DNA from: Lachnospiraceae bacterium
Lineage (GTDB): Bacteria; Bacillota_A; Clostridia; Lachnospirales; Lachnospiraceae
NCBI GenBank assembly: GCA_017416505.1
Contig: JAFQCI010000068.1
Location: 1-51,196, forward strand
DNA: 51,196 nucleotides
Direction of reading: 5' to 3'
In this document: positions 36,200 to 46,388 of the stretch, piece by piece
Numbering within the stretch: position 1 is the first letter of the stretch
Layout of the letters: every line of letters begins with the position of its first letter
Notes under the pieces: generated by a model
The model's database searches: none
What the model was told of the DNA's origin: nothing
The model's input: the letters and a program-made list of their open reading frames with translations, nothing else
Program-made: the position numbers and the translations under genes

Positions 36200-37198
36200 C
36201 TATTGTTCCATTAATTTTTCAATTTGTTTCCATTTTTTCATTAAAAGTTTATCCTTATAAACCCGTAGGCCTGTTTTTACAATATGAAATATCTGGATGC
36301 TTCCTTTCCCATAAAAGGAGCCTTTTAATATCTTTTCATCAAAATAAGGAATTATTTTTACATATTTTCTGATTGCACAATACCCGGAACCAATGACTCC
36401 TAACACCATTCCTGTCTTATCCGGCTCATCGAACCCAAAATGCAGTTCACCATAAAATTTCTTTGGCTTAATTCCTTTCCATAAAAATTTCAAATGAGAT
36501 AAAATATGTTTGAATGCTTCTTTTGTGCTCTTTTGTTTCAAAAACTTCTTCCATACTTTTATTTTCCCTATAACCGGTTTTATTTTCTTCCATAACTCTG
36601 CTATTTTCTCAATTCCCAAGAAAATACTTTCCTTGATTTTCCAAGGGAAATAAAAGAGATATGAAAAGATACCCCATATTTTTTGAAGAATAAGACGAAC
36701 CTTCCCCAACAAAACAGCACACTTAGAAAGAATGGTTTCTTTTTTTCTTATATCTTTCGTCTTCAGATTTTTATCCACATCTTTTAATAACTGCTTTGTT
36801 TCTTTCGGATTTCTGGATATTTCAGCATCCTGATTCTTATCCCACCGACGATTTTTATTCCCATCCGCTGTCTTTTCTTTCTTTTCTTCCTTCGTTTTTC
36901 GAAACCTAATTTTCTTTTTGTGTTTTTCCTGCCATTCTTCACGATTACTGTATATAGTATAACCAAATGACTTCAAATCATAAGTCAATTCCTCATGTTC
37001 ATAGGTCGTTTTAAAATGAATGACAAATAAAATCCACCGAACACTTCCTTCAATATATCCTTCGTTTTCATATTTCCCATAAAACTGATAACAAAAAGGC
37101 AGAAACAAAAAACTTAATAATAGTAAAATTACTATGCCCAGAAGTATCGCTATGGTTAATAATATAATTTTTAATATCAGTAATAAAACCGAAAGCAT
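36200..37198 (-). CDS. DUF2953 domain membrane-anchored protein (YtfI-like)
   Basis: One long N-terminal hydrophobic helix (about 3-35, rich in Leu and Ile) anchors the protein. The following region YENEGYIEGSVRWILFVIHF is the start of DUF2953, a very basic central stretch (about 90-150) comes next, and the conserved C-terminal block FYGELHFGFDEPDKTGMVLG ends the domain. It has 332 residues. It sits immediately before ytfJ, as in Bacillus, and probably shares its sporulation role. The molecular function is unknown. GGGAGGGAG precedes the ATG. Confidence 0.85.
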   Translation of the reverse strand: MLSVLLLILKIILLTIAILLGIVILLLLSFLFLPFCYQFYGKYENEGYIEGSVRWILFVIHFKTTYEHEELTYDLKSFGYTIYSNREEWQEKHKKKIRFRKTKEEKKEKTADGNKNRRWDKNQDAEISRNPKETKQLLKDVDKNLKTKDIRKKETILSKCAVLLGKVRLILQKIWGIFSYLFYFPWKIKESIFLGIEKIAELWKKIKPVIGKIKVWKKFLKQKSTKEAFKHILSHLKFLWKGIKPKKFYGELHFGFDEPDKTGMVLGVIGSGYCAIRKYVKIIPYFDEKILKGSFYGKGSIQIFHIVKTGLRVYKDKLLMKKWKQIEKLMEQ

Positions 37199-37215
37199 AC
37201 TCCCTCCCTACCTTT

Positions 37216-37527
37216 TCATTCATAAAAAAATCTTTTCACATCAAAATCTTTCTGTTTTTCATACACTGTTTCAATTATCAACCGTGTTAATTCATATGCA
37301 GCTTCACGGGAAGGGGCAATTCCCACTAAAACCATCTCATCCCTTTTATCTGAGTAAATTTTTTGCATAAGTTCAAATCCTGAAATAATATCCAGCAACT
37401 GACCCCTATGTAAGGATAAAAAAATGCCATAGGAATGTTCTAATTTCCCTTTTTGGAATCTGTTTATAATCTTTTTTTTCTTTTTTTCCATAGATTCATC
37501 GCAAAAACACTGTTTACTAACAATCAT
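37216..37527 (-). CDS. Hypothetical protein, 103 residues
   Basis: I do not recognise this protein. It has a basic segment (EKKKKKIINRFQKGK), then a compact region (SYGIFLSLHRGQLLDIISGF, and GIAPSREAAYELTRLIIETV) that could be a small alpha/beta domain. AGGGAAG four bases before the ATG is a good start signal. It lies 17 bases before the DUF2953-ytfJ pair in the same direction, so it may be cotranscribed and linked to sporulation by position only. Confidence 0.7.
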   Translation of the reverse strand: MIVSKQCFCDESMEKKKKKIINRFQKGKLEHSYGIFLSLHRGQLLDIISGFELMQKIYSDKRDEMVLVGIAPSREAAYELTRLIIETVYEKQKDFDVKRFFYE

Positions 37528-37579
37528 AAAACTTCCCTACTTTATTACTCATTTCAAAGCTTTTACAAGTTACTCTTCC

Positions 37580-38983
37580 CTACTCTGATGCAATGATAAT
37601 ATCACGAATCAATTTCGAAGAAGCATACAAAAGATTTTTATTATTGCAACGGGAAAGTGTATGTTCAAAATACTCTTTCATTTCATTCTGGCTGTTAAAA
37701 ATAACCGGAAGTTTGCTTAATACCATAGCCATAACACTCTGATTATATGCTCTGTCATGAGTTTCGAACATCTCGGCAAATTCCTCTGCCAACTTATTTT
37801 TTTCAGCCATAAGGAACTCTGCATCTACCATCACATTAGCACTTTCCTTATTAAATTCCATAAAGATACTGTCAGAAAGCAGGTTCATAACAAGTTGAAC
37901 GCATTCCATGGTATGTAACTGTTCATATTCTTCCAATTTATCCTTGGAATTCGTCATAAGTTCATAAATCATACCTTCTGCCACCTGGATATCTTCATAT
38001 ATGCTTTCCTGTTTTCCTTCCAATTCCATAAAATAGGTTTCTAAATCAGTAAGCTGTGTCTGCTGTTCCAAGAAAGCCTGATTTACCTTTCCGATGATTT
38101 CACCGGCTGCCGAAAAAGCCTTGGTATCCGGTAAAACATAATCTTTAGTTAAAATCAATGCATACACATGATTTACAATTTCCTGAAGCTGCATTAAAAG
38201 ATTTACCCTCTCCTGGAGTTCGGAAACGATTTCATTTCTTAATTCCTTCAGTTTTTCAAACTTTTCTTTTGAAAGAGCGGTATAATCTGCACTGTCAAAT
38301 TGTTCCAATACATCAAAGATATCCGGATATTTTTCCTTCATAGATGCAGGACAGTCAAGACCTGCTGTGGTTTTTACCATATATAAAAAGCTTTCTATTC
38401 CATCCATACTTGTGCCATTATAAATATCCATGGCATCAAAAATATACTCATAAAATTTCGTTTTGGTCATTCTGACCGGAAGTTCATACATCAGACTTCG
38501 GATTTTATCATTGATAATCACATTGTCTTTGTCAGCAAAAATATAAGTAAACATTTCCTGAATCAACACATCAACATCAACTTCTTCTACTTCTTCAAAT
38601 TGATATTGAATCCGGTTCAGCATATGCTCATAAACCTGAAATTTATCCACATATGCTGTTAAAACCTTCATGTCCTCAATGATTTCATTCCGTAAATTCA
38701 CTATGATAGTTTGGTCTTTTTCATCCGTTTGCTGATGGATAAGCTTTTGAATCTCTTCCTGAAGCACTTTGTTATAAGAAACATTTACTTTATTCTGCAC
38801 ATCTTTTGTTTCTGACAAAACTTCAAAAAAAGTATCATATAATAAGGCAAGACGAATATAAGCAAATTCCTTATAATTCTGATTCATATAATCAGAGTAT
38901 TCCTTTAATGACTCCTCTAAATGAATCTCTTTTTTTAATTTCCGTACTAATTCTTTTCCAATTCGTGACATTTTTACACCCAC
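37580..38983 (-). CDS. Large helical protein of unknown function
   Basis: The protein has 467 residues (463 if the ATG at 38971 is used), is soluble, acidic and almost entirely alpha-helical. It has no transmembrane segment and no catalytic motif I can identify. Segments such as LEEYEQLHTMECVQLVMNLL look like helical bundle rather than continuous coiled coil. The GTG at 38983 and the ATG four codons later both have poor ribosome binding sites. It stands between pyk and the ytfJ group. Confidence 0.75.
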   Translation of the reverse strand: MGVKMSRIGKELVRKLKKEIHLEESLKEYSDYMNQNYKEFAYIRLALLYDTFFEVLSETKDVQNKVNVSYNKVLQEEIQKLIHQQTDEKDQTIIVNLRNEIIEDMKVLTAYVDKFQVYEHMLNRIQYQFEEVEEVDVDVLIQEMFTYIFADKDNVIINDKIRSLMYELPVRMTKTKFYEYIFDAMDIYNGTSMDGIESFLYMVKTTAGLDCPASMKEKYPDIFDVLEQFDSADYTALSKEKFEKLKELRNEIVSELQERVNLLMQLQEIVNHVYALILTKDYVLPDTKAFSAAGEIIGKVNQAFLEQQTQLTDLETYFMELEGKQESIYEDIQVAEGMIYELMTNSKDKLEEYEQLHTMECVQLVMNLLSDSIFMEFNKESANVMVDAEFLMAEKNKLAEEFAEMFETHDRAYNQSVMAMVLSKLPVIFNSQNEMKEYFEHTLSRCNNKNLLYASSKLIRDIIIASE

Positions 38984-39008
38984 ACATATCGTATTTTTTA
39001 ATCATATC

Positions 39009-39052
39009 ATGATACCTACGGATTGCTACGCACTTTGTGACCCTGGTATCAT
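39009..39052. repeat. Stem-loop just after pyk
   Basis: ATGATACC (39009-39016) and GGTATCAT (39045-39052) are perfect inverted repeats with a 28-base loop, five bases past the pyk stop. No T run follows on the minus strand, so it is not a typical terminator. Confidence 0.5.
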
Positions 39053-39056
39053 TTCA

Positions 39057-40481
39057 TTACACTACTTCGACTACTTTAATCATGTTGGTAACACCAGTGG
39101 CATTTTTACTTGCAGGACCACCTCCGGTTACTACAACAATATCCTTGGCATTGACCATATTATTTTCTTTTACTACTTCTACTGCATTCTTTAATATTTC
39201 ATCTGTGGTATCTGCTTCTTTTACATATAAAGGATGCACGCCCCATAAAAGTTGCATTTTACGAAGGATGTTTTCATTTGGTGATAAACCGACAATCTGT
39301 GCCTCCGGACGATACATAGAAATAAGTTTTGCAGTATTTCCGGTATAAGTAGAGGTCAAGATTAATTTTGCATTTACACTGTATGCTGTTGTAACTGCAG
39401 AAAAACTAACTGCATTGGATATTCCCTTATGTCTGTTTTCCTGTCCTTCTTTTAAAAGCAAATCGTAATCCAAATGCATTTCCGTTGCCTTAGCAACCCC
39501 CACCATCATTTTCAATGCTTCCACCGGATGTTTTCCTACTGCTGTTTCACCAGATAACATAATAGCATCTGTGCCATCATAAATAGCATTTGCGATATCA
39601 GTAACTTCCGCTCTGGTAGGTCTTGGGTTACGCATCATGGAATCCAGCATCTGGGTTGCTGTAATAACCGGCTTAAAAGCACGATTGCATTTATTAATCA
39701 ATCTCTTTTGAATAAATGGAACTTCTTCTGGTGGAATTTCAACTCCCAAATCTCCTCTGGCAACCATAATTCCATCTGCTGCTTCAATGATGGAATCCAC
39801 ATTGCAAACACCTTCTTCATTTTCGATTTTAGCAATAATGGAAACATTTGCATTGCATTCATTTACTATCTCACGAATCTCATGAATGGCATCTGCATTC
39901 CGGACAAAGGATGCAGCAATAAAGTCGACTCCATTTTCAATTCCGAAACGAATATCTTCCTTGTCCTTTTCTGTAATTGCCGGAAGGTTTACACGCACAT
40001 TGGGAACATTAACTCCCTTTTTTGATGCTACATATCCTCCGGATACTACCATACACTCAATTTCTGTTTCCTGGACATTTAATACCATAAGTTCCATCAA
40101 GCCATCATCAATCAGAATTCTGTTTCCTTTTCTTACATCTTCCGGTAACTGTTCATAAGTAATCGGAATCAATGTTTCATCTCCGGTCACATCTCTGGTG
40201 GTAAGGGTCACTTTCTTTCCTTCTTCAATCAAAGCTTTCCCATCTTTCATGTTACGGACACGAATCTCCGGACCTTTGGTATCTAATAATATAGCAATTG
40301 GTTTTCCTAACTCTTCTCTTAATTCCTTTATTAACTTAATACGATTTCCCTGCTCTTCATAATCGCCATGTGAAAAATTCAGTCTGGCGATATCCATGCC
40401 ATTTTCCATCAATTTTCTTAATAAATCCTTATTGTCTGTGTTTGGTCCCATGGTGCATATTATTTTTGTCTTTTTCATCAT
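39057..40481 (-). CDS. pyk: Pyruvate kinase
   Basis: Pyruvate kinase makes ATP and pyruvate from phosphoenolpyruvate. Family motifs include KTKIICTMGPNTDN, LNFSHGDYEEQ, LLDTKGPEIRVRN, the catalytic-lysine block IAKIENEEG, MVARGDLGVEIPPEEVP and LSGETAVGKHPVEALKMM. I place the start at the ATG at 40481 (474 residues), preceded by AGAAGGGA; 40478 is an adjacent alternative. The frame opening 42 bases upstream adds a non-conserved extension. The protein lacks the C-terminal PEP-utiliser domain found in Bacillus and some clostridial pyruvate kinases. Confidence 0.96.
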   Translation of the reverse strand: MMKKTKIICTMGPNTDNKDLLRKLMENGMDIARLNFSHGDYEEQGNRIKLIKELREELGKPIAILLDTKGPEIRVRNMKDGKALIEEGKKVTLTTRDVTGDETLIPITYEQLPEDVRKGNRILIDDGLMELMVLNVQETEIECMVVSGGYVASKKGVNVPNVRVNLPAITEKDKEDIRFGIENGVDFIAASFVRNADAIHEIREIVNECNANVSIIAKIENEEGVCNVDSIIEAADGIMVARGDLGVEIPPEEVPFIQKRLINKCNRAFKPVITATQMLDSMMRNPRPTRAEVTDIANAIYDGTDAIMLSGETAVGKHPVEALKMMVGVAKATEMHLDYDLLLKEGQENRHKGISNAVSFSAVTTAYSVNAKLILTSTYTGNTAKLISMYRPEAQIVGLSPNENILRKMQLLWGVHPLYVKEADTTDEILKNAVEVVKENNMVNAKDIVVVTGGGPASKNATGVTNMIKVVEVV

Positions 40482-40561
40482 ACTTGTCCCTTCTCTATTT
40501 AATGATATATGTGTCAAAAGCAAATTTTGTCACTCACTGATGCCAGAATACCGTTAGATAT

Positions 40562-41398
40562 TTATTTTACATGTGTATGTGTAAACAAATGGTCTTGACA
40601 ATACTCGTAATTACCTTTACATTTAGAGCAAAAACGAAATTCCAATTCTGGATATTCATCCTTTGTTCTGCCACAAATAGCGCAACGATGCACACTAATC
40701 TGCTTCCTCATCTGTTCCCTAACCTGAGATTTAAAATTCTTTTGATTTTTCTTTTCTGTACGGGTAATTTTTCTAGTGTTCTTCAGCAATACCATAAACA
40801 AGAAGAAGTTTAACATTGCAAATATAATTTGCAAACGTACTCCCCATACAAGAGATGGAATACCAATACTTCCTATGTTATAAAAACTTACAGCCAAATA
40901 TGCAAGGTCAATGTATCCCATATATTTCATTTTTATTGGTATAAAAAAATTAATTCTTATTTCCATTTCCGGAAAAGTAAAGAAATATGCCAACAATGTA
41001 GTTAAATAAATATACTCAGTTCCTATACCAATTGGCAGTTCAGTCATTAAATACATAACTAATGCACCAATTACATTAAAAAGCAGACCGGAAAAAATAT
41101 AAAGATTATAATTAAAGGTTCCCCATACATATTCCAGATTCTTTCCTGCATGATAGTATAACAACAATGTAAATATTAGAAAAATACTCAATCCTGTAGG
41201 TGGGCATACAACCCAAGTAACTAACCGCCAGACCTGTCCGCTTAAAATCATCTGCGGATTAAACTGCATATACTCAATTATGGTCCCACCAAATAATGAT
41301 AATACATATCCTATCACCGCACAGCCAATCACATAATTCGTTAGATTTGGTATGGCATAACGACCAAATTTTCTGTCTAATTTCGCTAAAAATTTCAT
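40562..41398 (-). CDS. Rhomboid-like membrane protein with C-terminal zinc ribbon
   Basis: About six membrane helices occupy residues 20-205. VWRLVTWVVCPPTG and LYYHAGKNLEYVWGTFNYNL resemble the L1 loop and helix 2 region of the rhomboid/derlin fold (the LE..WG motif). I see neither the GxSG serine motif nor the histidine of active rhomboid proteases, so it is probably a pseudoprotease. After a basic linker the C-terminus (about 240-278) is a cysteine/histidine cluster, CAICGR, FCSKCKG and CQDHLFTHTH, that should bind zinc. It has its own perfect promoter with a hairpin at the transcript start. Its function is unknown; derlin-like roles in membrane protein quality control would be speculation. 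Confidence 0.75.
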   Translation of the reverse strand: MKFLAKLDRKFGRYAIPNLTNYVIGCAVIGYVLSLFGGTIIEYMQFNPQMILSGQVWRLVTWVVCPPTGLSIFLIFTLLLYYHAGKNLEYVWGTFNYNLYIFSGLLFNVIGALVMYLMTELPIGIGTEYIYLTTLLAYFFTFPEMEIRINFFIPIKMKYMGYIDLAYLAVSFYNIGSIGIPSLVWGVRLQIIFAMLNFFLFMVLLKNTRKITRTEKKNQKNFKSQVREQMRKQISVHRCAICGRTKDEYPELEFRFCSKCKGNYEYCQDHLFTHTHVK

Positions 41399-41424
41399 CC
41401 TATCAATTCCTTCTTTCTTTATTC

Positions 41425-41444
41425 AGGGTGGCAAGCACCACCCT
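41425..41444 (-). promoter_or_regulatory. Hairpin at the 5' end of the rhomboid-like gene transcript
   Basis: AGGGTGG and CCACCCT pair perfectly around a six-base loop, about 3 bases after the expected transcription start (near 41447). There is no T run, so a role in mRNA stability is more likely than termination. Confidence 0.6.
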
Positions 41445-41453
41445 TACATAAAG

Positions 41454-41482
41454 ATTATAAAGAACATCTTTTTTTTTGTCAA
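41454..41482 (-). promoter_or_regulatory. Perfect consensus promoter of the rhomboid-like gene
   Basis: On the minus strand TTGACA (41477-41482) and TATAAT (41454-41459) are both exact and exactly 17 bases apart, with an A tract in the spacer. Confidence 0.88.
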
Positions 41483-41489
41483 ATAGATA

Positions 41490-41503
41490 TACGAAAATTC
41501 GTA
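41490..41503. promoter_or_regulatory. Palindrome just upstream of the -35
   Basis: TACGAAAATTCGTA is a perfect palindrome eight bases upstream of the TTGACA box. It could be an operator, but the regulator is unknown. It is not a clear LexA box. Confidence 0.4.
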
Positions 41504-41538
41504 AATATAAATCTACAAAAAATTTCCAGCTTAAATCT

Positions 41539-41877
41539 CTAGTCTTCTTGTATACATACCACCAAATCAACAGGAATCATCACATTTCTTAATTGAGGAT
41601 TGGTATCCACCATTCTGTCCCAGGATATATCGTATTCCATCATTAATTCTACCAATTCTTTCATGGAATTAACCCTAAAACACCTTGTTTGCGGCGCTGC
41701 AGTGTTTCTTGGAATGCAGATTTCCTCACCTATTTGCATATTATAAACATTTACATATGGATTAGCACGCATCAGTTCATTTACCGTAACTCCGTTTTCC
41801 TTTGCAATCTTATATAAACTATCCCCTTTTTTCACTACATATATTCTTCCGGTGCATCTATAATTCGCATAATCCAT
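41539..41877 (-). CDS. LysM-domain protein
   Basis: A LysM domain (RIYVVKKGDSLYKIAKENGV through IGEEICIP) occupies about residues 10-58, a fold that binds peptidoglycan or chitin-like glycans. A second LysM-like segment follows, with MKELVELMMEYDISWDRMVD and DLVVCIQED. There is no signal peptide. Similar proteins in clostridia are linked to spore coats, so a spore location is possible here. I chose the ATG at 41877 (112 residues), preceded by AGGGAAGAG. A frame opening 30 bases upstream lies at the transcript start and is unlikely. Confidence 0.8.
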   Translation of the reverse strand: MDYANYRCTGRIYVVKKGDSLYKIAKENGVTVNELMRANPYVNVYNMQIGEEICIPRNTAAPQTRCFRVNSMKELVELMMEYDISWDRMVDTNPQLRNVMIPVDLVVCIQED

Positions 41878-41910
41878 ATTTTCTCTTCCCTTATCATTTA
41901 CTTTCATTTT

Positions 41911-41940
41911 ATTATATTCCCATTAAAAAAATTGTTGCAA
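41911..41940 (-). promoter_or_regulatory. Promoter of the LysM gene
   Basis: On the minus strand TTGCAA (41935-41940) and TATAAT (41911-41916) are 18 bases apart. In the same 222-base divergent gap TGAAGT-GAAA-ACTTCA (41991-42006) forms a small hairpin. Confidence 0.6.
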
Positions 41941-42017
41941 AATCTAGTAAAAATATATGAATGTGAGGTAACTATCATAATAAATAATTATGAAGTGAAA
42001 ACTTCACAATTTATCCA

Positions 42018-42046
42018 TTGCTTTTTTCGACGTTATCTCCTATAAT
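42018..42046 (+). promoter_or_regulatory. Promoter of the dehydratase-like gene
   Basis: TTGCTT (42018-42023) and TATAAT (42041-42046) are 17 bases apart. The leader of about 75 bases ends in a GGAGG site at 42119-42123. Confidence 0.7.
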
Positions 42047-42129
42047 ATAAACATTGCGTTTATAACAACATTATAAATAAGAAGTAATATTTTATGAAAT
42101 AAGCAAACTTCGTTTCTTGGAGGATTACC

Positions 42130-45100
42130 ATGACAAAATCATCAGTTTCAACTTATCAACTTGGTGTGGACATAGGTTCAACTACAGTAAAAATAGCCAT
42201 TCTTAATGATAAAAAAGAAGCTGTCTTTTCTGACTATCAAAGACATTATGCAAACACCATTGAAACACTTAAAAATTTAATTTTAAAAGCAAAAGAGGAA
42301 CTTGGAGATATTAAGACCACTCCTACCATCACTGGTTCCGGAGGTCTGGCTCTTGCCCAGAAATTAGAGGTTCCTTTTACACAAGAAGTCGTTTGTGTTA
42401 CAAAGGCTTTAAAAAGCTATGCACCTGCTACTGATGTTGCCATTGAGCTTGGTGGTGAGGATGCAAAAATCATATATTTCACCAATGGTATCGACCAACG
42501 TATGAATGGTGTTTGTGCCGGAGGTACCGGTTCTTTTATCGACCAGATGGCTACTCTTTTACAAACAGATGCCACCGGTTTAAATGAATATGCTAAGAAA
42601 TATGACACCATCTACCCTATTGCGGCACGTTGTGGTGTATTTGCAAAAACAGATATCCAGCCTTTGATTAATGAAGGTGCCACAAAAGAAAATCTTTCTG
42701 CTTCTATTTTCCAGGCTGTGGTAAATCAAACCATATCCGGACTTGCCTGCGGAAAGCCAATCCGTGGAAACGTAGCATTCTTAGGAGGACCTTTACACTT
42801 TTTATCTGAATTAAAAGAAGCTTTTATTCGTACCTTAAATCTGACTGAAGAACAGATTATTGCACCGGAGCACTCACATTTATTTGCTGCCTATGGTGCT
42901 GCCTTCACCTCAGATCCACAAATCGTTCATTCCCTAAGTGATCTGGCTTCTGCTTTATCAAATGTAACTATGGAAGTAGAAGTAGAACGAATGGAACCTT
43001 TATTCGCCAGTGAGGCAGATTATAAGGCTTTCCTTGACCGCCATAATCAACATAAAATCAAACGTGGCAATTTAAGTACATATGAGGGAGATTGTTTCCT
43101 CGGTGTGGATGCCGGTTCTACCACTACCAAAGTAGCTGTAGTAGGTGAAGACGGTTCCCTGCTTTATGATTTTTATAGCAGTAATAATGGAAATCCTTTA
43201 AATACTACTATTACCGCATTAAAAGATATTTATTCAAAATTACCGGACAGTGCAAAAATTGTAGCCTCCTGTTCTACCGGATATGGAGAAGCACTTCAAA
43301 AATCTGCTTTCCAATTTGACTTTGGTGAAGTAGAAACCATTGCCCATTACACCGCAGCGGCCTTTTTCGAACCAAACGTAGACTGTATCCTGGATATCGG
43401 TGGACAGGATATGAAATGTATCAAAATCAAAAATGGTGTTGTTGATAGTGTTATGTTAAACGAAGCCTGTTCTTCCGGTTGTGGCTCTTTTATTGAAACC
43501 TTTGCAAAATCTCTTAATTACAACATTGAAGACTTTGCAAAAGTTGCCTTATTCGCCAAAAATCCTATTGATTTAGGTTCTCGTTGTACCGTATTTATGA
43601 ATTCAAAGGTAAAGCAGGCACAAAAAGAAGGAGTAGGAGTAGCTGAAATTTCAGCCGGACTTGCATATTCTGTTATTAAAAACGCCCTGCTTAAAGTAAT
43701 CAAGTTAACTGACCCAAAAGATTTAGGCGAAAAAGTAGTCGTTCAAGGTGGTACTTTCTATAACGATGCTGTTTTAAGAAGTTTTGAACAAATCTCATCC
43801 ATAGAAGCCGTTCGTCCTGATATTTCTGGTCTTATGGGTGCCTTCGGAGCCGCATTAATCGCTAAGGACAGATATAACCCTGCCGTAGAAACCAAAATGC
43901 TGACTCCAAAGCAGTTAAATGAACTTCAATTTGAAACCAGTATGTCACGTTGTAAAGGTTGTACCAACAGTTGTCTTCTTACCATTAACCGTTTCTCCGG
44001 CGGAAGACAGTTTATTTCCGGTAACCGTTGTGAACGTGGTATTGGTAAAACCAAAAACGCAGACAATGTTCCAAACCTTTTTGAATACAAATTAAAACGA
44101 ACCTTTGGATATAAATCTTTATCCCAGGATTTAGCATATCGTGGACAAATGGGTATTCCAAGAGTATTAAATATGTATGAAAATTACCCATTCTGGTACC
44201 GTTTCTTTACAGAATTAGGCTTCCAGGTGGTAGTTTCTCCTATTTCATCAAGAAAGATTTATGAACTTGGTATTGAATCCATCCCTAGCGAATCGGAATG
44301 TTATCCTGCAAAGTTAGCACATGGACATATTACCTGGTTGTTACGACAAGGAATTAAGTCCATCTTCTATCCTTGTATCCCATACGAGCAAAATGAAACC
44401 AAGGATGCACCAAACCACTATAACTGCCCGATTGTTACTTCCTATGCTGAAAATATCAAGAACAATGTGGAAGAATTAAAGGATGACTCTATTTCATTTT
44501 ACCATCCATTCTTGGCCTTAGATAAACCAGAAGCCTTGGCTAAGAATTTATATCAAACCTTCCAGAAAGATTATGATATTTCTTTAAAAGAAATCAAAGA
44601 TGCTTTGGTAAAAGCTTATGAAGAAGCTGATTCAGTAAAAAAAGATATTCAAAGAAAAGGAGAAGAAACCATTGCCTACTTAAAGGAAACCAGCAAAACC
44701 GGTATCGTTTTAGCAGGTCGTCCTTATCATATTGATCCGGAAATCAATCACGGACTTCCTGAATTAATTAATTCCTTCTCCATTGCAGTTTTAACGGAAG
44801 ATTCCATTTCCCATTTATCAGAAGTGGAACGACCTTTGATTGTTTCTGACCAATGGATGTACCATTCCAGATTATACCGTGCCGCAAACTATGTAAAAAC
44901 CTGCGATAATCTGGAACTAATTCAATTAAATTCTTTCGGATGTGGATTGGATGCTGTTACCACTGATTGTGTAAACGATATCTTGAGCAAATCCGGAAAA
45001 ATATATACTGTTTTAAAAATTGATGAAGTAAGTAATCTAGGTGCAGCAAGAATCCGTATCCGTTCTTTGATTAGTGCCATCGAAGTACGAAAGAAGAATA

Positions 45101-46377
45101 ACATTAAAGCCTGCCCTGTCCCTTCTTCTTATGACAGAGTCATCTTTTCAAAGGAAATGGCATTGGATGGTTATACTGTTTTATTCCCACAGATGTCTCC
45201 AATCCACTTTGACATTTTAGAGCCTGCCTTAAATGCTACCTGTAAATTCCGTTTAGAAGCATTACCAGATGCCGATAAGGAAGCAATTAACATCGGTCTA
45301 AAATATGTAAACAATGATGCCTGCTACCCTTCTTTGATTGTAGTAGGTCAGATTATGAAAGCATTGCTAAGTGGAAAATATGACTTAAATAAAGTTGCTG
45401 TGGCAATTACCCAGACCGGTGGCGGATGTCGTGCCTCTAACTATATCGGATTTATCCGAAGGGCATTAGCAAAAGCAGGAATGCCACAAATTCCGGTTAT
45501 CTCTGTCAATGCCGGAGGATTGGAAACAAATCCTGGTTTTAAATTTACGTTAAAAATGTTAAATCGTGCTGTTCAGGCTCTTGTATATGGCGATTTATTT
45601 ATGAGAGTTTTATACCGAATGCGTCCATACGAAAAAGAACCTGGCTCTGCAAATGCACTTTATGAAAAATGGAATGAAAAGGTAAAACTTTCCCTTAGTA
45701 AGACTGGTTCACAAAAAGAATTCCGCAAAAATATCAAGGGAATCATCAAAGACTTTGATGCCCTTCCAATTACGGACGAGAAAAAGCCTCGTGTTGGTAT
45801 TGTTGGTGAAATTCTTGTAAAATTCCTCCCTTCTGCAAACAATCATCTTGTTGATTTATTAGAAAAAGAAGGAGTAGAGGCTGTTATGCCGGACTTACTG
45901 GATTTCTTCCAATATTGTGCTTATAACAGCAACTTTAAACACGAATATTTAGGTCGCAGCAAGAAATCTGCCACTGTTTCTAACACAGTTATCTGGCTAT
46001 TAGATAACTACCGTAAAACCATGAAGGAAGAATTAAGTAAAAGCGAACATTTCCTTCCACCGGTACCTATCAGCAAATTGGCTGAATATGCAGAACCATT
46101 TGTATCCATCGGTAATCAAACCGGTGAAGGCTGGTTCTTAACTGGAGAAATGATTGAGTTAATTCATCAAGGAGCAGAAAACATTGTTTGTACCCAACCT
46201 TTTGCCTGTCTTCCAAACCACGTAGTAGGAAAAGGTGTCATTAAATCACTTCGTCAGGCCTTCCCTGATGCAAATATCGTAGCCGTAGATTACGACCCGG
46301 GTGCCAGCGAGGTAAATCAGTTAAATCGTATCAAATTAATGCTCTCAGCAGCAAAAGAGAAAATTGAAACCCCATAA
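42130..46377 (+). CDS. 2-Hydroxyacyl-CoA dehydratase activase / dehydratase-like fusion protein
   Basis: This 1415-residue protein joins two ATPase domains of the BadF/BcrA/HgdC activase family to a dehydratase-like C-terminal half. The first activase domain has [13 protein letters not shown] (12-24) and [14 protein letters not shown]. The second has [14 protein letters not shown] (from 325), DIGGQDMK and [15 protein letters not shown] cysteine cluster, CKGCTNSC (608-615), and later [11 protein letters not shown] resemble iron-sulfur ligands of HgdB-like (DUF2229) subunits. Stand-alone activases use ATP and a 4Fe-4S cluster to start radical dehydration of 2-hydroxyacyl-CoA. These giant fusions are widespread in gut Clostridia, but their substrate is not established. 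There is no hgdA or CoA-transferase neighbour, so no pathway is indicated. Confidence 0.88.
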   Translation: MTKSSVSTYQLGVDIGSTTVKIAILNDKKEAVFSDYQRHYANTIETLKNLILKAKEELGDIKTTPTITGSGGLALAQKLEVPFTQEVVCVTKALKSYAPATDVAIELGGEDAKIIYFTNGIDQRMNGVCAGGTGSFIDQMATLLQTDATGLNEYAKKYDTIYPIAARCGVFAKTDIQPLINEGATKENLSASIFQAVVNQTISGLACGKPIRGNVAFLGGPLHFLSELKEAFIRTLNLTEEQIIAPEHSHLFAAYGAAFTSDPQIVHSLSDLASALSNVTMEVEVERMEPLFASEADYKAFLDRHNQHKIKRGNLSTYEGDCFLGVDAGSTTTKVAVVGEDGSLLYDFYSSNNGNPLNTTITALKDIYSKLPDSAKIVASCSTGYGEALQKSAFQFDFGEVETIAHYTAAAFFEPNVDCILDIGGQDMKCIKIKNGVVDSVMLNEACSSGCGSFIETFAKSLNYNIEDFAKVALFAKNPIDLGSRCTVFMNSKVKQAQKEGVGVAEISAGLAYSVIKNALLKVIKLTDPKDLGEKVVVQGGTFYNDAVLRSFEQISSIEAVRPDISGLMGAFGAALIAKDRYNPAVETKMLTPKQLNELQFETSMSRCKGCTNSCLLTINRFSGGRQFISGNRCERGIGKTKNADNVPNLFEYKLKRTFGYKSLSQDLAYRGQMGIPRVLNMYENYPFWYRFFTELGFQVVVSPISSRKIYELGIESIPSESECYPAKLAHGHITWLLRQGIKSIFYPCIPYEQNETKDAPNHYNCPIVTSYAENIKNNVEELKDDSISFYHPFLALDKPEALAKNLYQTFQKDYDISLKEIKDALVKAYEEADSVKKDIQRKGEETIAYLKETSKTGIVLAGRPYHIDPEINHGLPELINSFSIAVLTEDSISHLSEVERPLIVSDQWMYHSRLYRAANYVKTCDNLELIQLNSFGCGLDAVTTDCVNDILSKSGKIYTVLKIDEVSNLGAARIRIRSLISAIEVRKKNNIKACPVPSSYDRVIFSKEMALDGYTVLFPQMSPIHFDILEPALNATCKFRLEALPDADKEAINIGLKYVNNDACYPSLIVVGQIMKALLSGKYDLNKVAVAITQTGGGCRASNYIGFIRRALAKAGMPQIPVISVNAGGLETNPGFKFTLKMLNRAVQALVYGDLFMRVLYRMRPYEKEPGSANALYEKWNEKVKLSLSKTGSQKEFRKNIKGIIKDFDALPITDEKKPRVGIVGEILVKFLPSANNHLVDLLEKEGVEAVMPDLLDFFQYCAYNSNFKHEYLGRSKKSATVSNTVIWLLDNYRKTMKEELSKSEHFLPPVPISKLAEYAEPFVSIGNQTGEGWFLTGEMIELIHQGAENIVCTQPFACLPNHVVGKGVIKSLRQAFPDANIVAVDYDPGASEVNQLNRIKLMLSAAKEKIETP

Positions 46378-46388
46378 AATTCCTAAAT

